Shown here: positions 22,813-25,007 of the stretch, piece by piece
How the letters are laid out: each line of letters begins with the position of its first letter
Numbering within the stretch: the stretch's first letter is position 1
NCBI GenBank assembly: GCA_946477505.1
Contig: CAMKYP010000008.1
Span: 1 to 25,007, forward strand
From: an uncultured Dechloromonas sp.
GTDB lineage: Bacteria; Pseudomonadota; Gammaproteobacteria; Burkholderiales; Rhodocyclaceae
DNA: 25,007 nt
Direction of reading: 5' to 3'
The notes under the pieces: model-generated
The model's input: only the letters and a program-made list of their open reading frames with translations
The model's database searches: none
What the model was told of the DNA's origin: nothing
Position numbers and translations under genes: made by a program

Positions 22813-24972
22813 TTACTGCTGTTGTTGCTGTTGTTGCTGCACAGCAACCTCGGGGGCAGCAGCTTGCGGAGCGGCAGCACCCTCTTCGGCGGCAGCCGCC
22901 TTCATCGACAGCTTGACGCGGCCACGGTCATCGGTTTCAAGAACCTTGACGCGCACAACTTGGCCTTCCTTGACGTAGTCTTCGACCTTGTTAACACGTT
23001 CCTGAGCGATCTGGGAGATGTGCAGCAGGCCATCCTTGCCCGGCAAGACCTGAACGATGGCACCGAAGTCGAGAATCTTCAGCACGGTGCCTTCGTAGAC
23101 CTTGCCAATCTCGACTTCTGCCGTGATAGCGTCGATACGGGCACGCGCCGCAGCAGCAGCATCGCCGGACGTGGCGGCAATGGTGATCGTGCCGTCATCC
23201 TGAATGTCGATCGTAGTACCAGTTTCTTCAGTCAGCGCGCGAATAACGGCGCCACCCTTACCGATCACGTCACGGATCTTTTCCGGATTGATCTTGAAGG
23301 TGTACAGACGCGGGGCGTACGCCGACATTTCCTGACGCGGCCCGGCCGCCGATTCCTGCATCAGACCGAGGATGTGCAGACGGGCGTCCTTAGCCTGAGC
23401 CAGTGCGACCTGCATGATTTCCTTGGTGATACCCTGAATCTTGATGTCCATCTGCAGCGCGGTAACACCACCAGTGGTACCGGCAACCTTGAAGTCCATG
23501 TCGCCCAGGTGATCTTCGTCACCCAGAATGTCGGTCAGCACGGCAAAGCGATTGCCTTCCTTGATCAGACCCATGGCGATACCCGCAACGTGCGCCTTGA
23601 GTGGCACGCCGGCATCGAGCAGAGCCAGGCAGCCGCCGCAGACCGAGGCCATCGAGGAGGAGCCATTGGACTCGGTGATTTCCGAAACGACACGCATCGA
23701 GTACGAGAAGTCTTCCGGCTTCGGCAGAACTGCCAGCAGGGCACGCTTGGCCAGACGGCCGTGACCGATTTCACGACGCTTCGGGGTACCAACACGACCG
23801 CATTCGCCCGTAGCGTACGGGGGCATGTTGTAATGCAGCATGAAGCGGTCACGGTATTCACCGGCCAGCGCATCGATGATCTGCTCGTCACGGTTGGTAC
23901 CGAGGGTAGCGACAGCCAGAGCCTGGGTTTCGCCACGGGTAAACAACGCAGAACCGTGGGTGCGCGGCAGGACGCCGGAGCGCATGGTGATCGGACGCAC
24001 GGTGCGAGTGTCGCGACCATCGATACGCGGTGCGCCACTCAGGATGCGGCCACGAACGATGCCGGCTTCGAGTTCGAAGAACAGGTTGCCGACGGTGTTT
24101 TCATCCGGCGCACCCTCCTCACCGGTGCACAGGGCAGCGACCGCTTCGGCACGAATTTCCTTGACGGCCTGGCTGCGAGTCTGCTTAACGGTAATGTTGT
24201 AGGCTTCTTCGAGCTTGGCGCCACAGACTTCCTTCAGGCGGGCAACCAGCGCCTCATCCTTGGCTGGGGCTTGCCAATCCCATTCCGGCTTGCCGGCTTC
24301 CTCGACCAGTTCGTTGATGGCGTTGATCGCCTTCTGCATTTCGGTATGACCGAAGACCACGGCGCCGAGCATGATTTCCTCGGACAGTTCCTGGGCTTCG
24401 GATTCGACCATCAGCACAGCCGATTCGGTGCCGGCCACGACGAGGTCGAGCTGGCTGTCCTTCAGCTGGCTCAAGGTCGGACACAGAACGTACTGACCGT
24501 TGATGTAGCCGACGCGAGCAGCGCCGATCGGGCCATTAAAAGGCACACCAGAGATGGCCAGGGCAGCAGAAGCACCGATCAGGGCCGGGATGTCGGAATC
24601 GACTTCCGGGTTCAGCGACATGACCGTGGCGACGACCTGTACTTCATTGTAGAAACCGTCCGGGAACAGCGGACGGATCGGGCGGTCGATCAGGCGAGAC
24701 GTCAGGGTTTCCTTTTCTGAAGGACGACCTTCGCGCTTGAAGAAACCACCGGGGATACGGCCAGCAGCGTAAACTTTTTCCTGATAATCGACGGTCAGCG
24801 GGAAGAAATCCTGGCCGGGCTTGGCACTCTTGGCAGCCACAACTGAAACCAGAACAACGGTTTCTTCCATGGAAACGAGGACGGCACCACCAGCCTGGCG
24901 GGCGATTTCGCCGGTTTCGATGGTGACCTGATGGTCGCCATAGGCGAAGGTTTTTTTCACGACATTAAACAT
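22813..24972 (-). CDS. pnp: Polyribonucleotide nucleotidyltransferase (PNPase)
   Basis: A complete 719-residue protein with an AAGGAAG ribosome site two bases before the ATG at 24972. It degrades RNA 3' to 5' by phosphorolysis as a trimer, often within the degradosome. It has two RNase PH domains (about 1-145 and 310-540; FFPLTVDYQEKVYAAGRIPGGFF, then RTHGSALFTRGETQALAV and GDMDFKVAGTTGGVTALQMD). A KH domain follows (IRDVIGKGGAVIRALTEETG, about 555-615), then an S1 domain (VYEGTVLKILDFGAIVQVLP and GLLHISQIAQERV, about 620-690). The C-terminus is unusual: after an Ala/Pro-rich linker it ends in eight glutamines encoded by mixed CAG/CAA codons (22816-22839). rpsO would normally lie upstream on the same strand, just beyond the right edge. 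Confidence 0.98.
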   Translation of the reverse strand: MFNVVKKTFAYGDHQVTIETGEIARQAGGAVLVSMEETVVLVSVVAAKSAKPGQDFFPLTVDYQEKVYAAGRIPGGFFKREGRPSEKETLTSRLIDRPIRPLFPDGFYNEVQVVATVMSLNPEVDSDIPALIGASAALAISGVPFNGPIGAARVGYINGQYVLCPTLSQLKDSQLDLVVAGTESAVLMVESEAQELSEEIMLGAVVFGHTEMQKAINAINELVEEAGKPEWDWQAPAKDEALVARLKEVCGAKLEEAYNITVKQTRSQAVKEIRAEAVAALCTGEEGAPDENTVGNLFFELEAGIVRGRILSGAPRIDGRDTRTVRPITMRSGVLPRTHGSALFTRGETQALAVATLGTNRDEQIIDALAGEYRDRFMLHYNMPPYATGECGRVGTPKRREIGHGRLAKRALLAVLPKPEDFSYSMRVVSEITESNGSSSMASVCGGCLALLDAGVPLKAHVAGIAMGLIKEGNRFAVLTDILGDEDHLGDMDFKVAGTTGGVTALQMDIKIQGITKEIMQVALAQAKDARLHILGLMQESAAGPRQEMSAYAPRLYTFKINPEKIRDVIGKGGAVIRALTEETGTTIDIQDDGTITIAATSGDAAAAARARIDAITAEVEIGKVYEGTVLKILDFGAIVQVLPGKDGLLHISQIAQERVNKVEDYVKEGQVVRVKVLETDDRGRVKLSMKAAAAEEGAAAPQAAAPEVAVQQQQQQQQ
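22816..22839 (-). repeat. CAG/CAA repeat tract at the end of pnp (poly-Gln tail)
   Basis: Eight consecutive Gln codons (CAG CAA CAA CAG CAA CAA CAG CAG) run directly into the TAA stop of pnp. The two-codon mix forms a near-perfect nine-base repeat. Confidence 0.9.
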
Positions 24973-25007
24973 AACTTCCTTTCACTCTCATCACATTAGA
25001 CAACAAT

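Noticed and set aside
22606..24720. Long plus-strand open frame (about 704 codons) opposite pnp
   Set aside because: It is antisense to a full-length, motif-complete PNPase, begins inside dksA, has no recognisable domain, and follows from the codon bias of pnp.
1..25007. PEP-CTERM target protein or exosortase in the window
   Set aside because: No complete protein ends in the Pro-Glu-Pro, hydrophobic and Arg-rich tail, and no exosortase-type membrane protein is seen; both are expected outside the window.
1..25007. CRISPR array or intact insertion sequence
   Set aside because: No regularly spaced direct repeats, no terminal inverted repeats with a transposase and no cas-like gene were found by eye.

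Overview
The window looks like chromosomal DNA of a betaproteobacterium, most likely of the Rhodocyclales (Zoogloea / Dechloromonas / Azoarcus type). This rests on a complete exosortase-A (PEP-CTERM) associated exopolysaccharide neighbourhood, a moderately GC-rich composition, and the housekeeping genes dksA and pnp. The genus is an inference. No database search was possible, so all family names come from recognised motifs and gene order.

Layout. (1) 1-4210, minus strand: a tightly packed operon reading leftwards. It encodes an acyl carrier protein, two exosortase-A-associated alpha/beta hydrolases with cysteine nucleophiles, a GNAT/CelD-like acyltransferase, and a membrane-anchored right-handed beta-helix protein cut by the left edge. 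(2) 4292-7164, plus strand, divergent from it: an AMP-forming acyl-CoA ligase and a PLP-dependent decarboxylase of the exosortase-A type. With (1) these form an unexplained small-molecule activation and transfer module. (3) 7522-15209, plus: polyprenyl glycosylphosphotransferase, sensor kinase PrsK, sigma-54 activator PrsR and TPR lipoprotein PrsT. (4) 15315-18260, plus: a TviB-like nucleotide-sugar dehydrogenase, a Sel1/SLT lytic transglycosylase and a trypsin-like protease. (5) 18291-21266, minus: a four-gene cassette of Tat-type exported protein, PqqD-like protein, HprK-related kinase A and nucleotidyltransferase (the HPr-rel-A arrangement). (6) 21276-21968: a long gap without a recognised gene. 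(7) 21969-25007: tRNA-Pro and tRNA-Arg (minus), dksA (plus), a bidirectional terminator and pnp (minus). No exosortase gene and no protein with a visible PEP-CTERM tail lies inside the window.

How the parts may work together. Regions 1-4 would build, decorate, regulate and export a surface polysaccharide and remodel the wall for it. PrsK senses an unknown signal and phosphorylates PrsR, which acts with sigma-54. Two good -24/-12 (sigma-54) matches lie in the long non-coding gaps: one before the glycosyltransferase operon (GG 7359-7360, GC 7371-7372), and one before the HPr-rel-A cassette on the minus strand (GG 21370-21369, GC 21358-21357). Both gaps also share the 9-mer ACCGACACA. This suggests, without proving, that PrsR/RpoN controls both.

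The least understood system is the HPr-rel-A cassette. Its kinase, PqqD-type recognition domain and nucleotidyltransferase resemble lasso-peptide tailoring sets (the paeninodin type), but no lasso macrocyclase or leader protease is present. The likely target is the twin-arginine protein at the head of the same operon.
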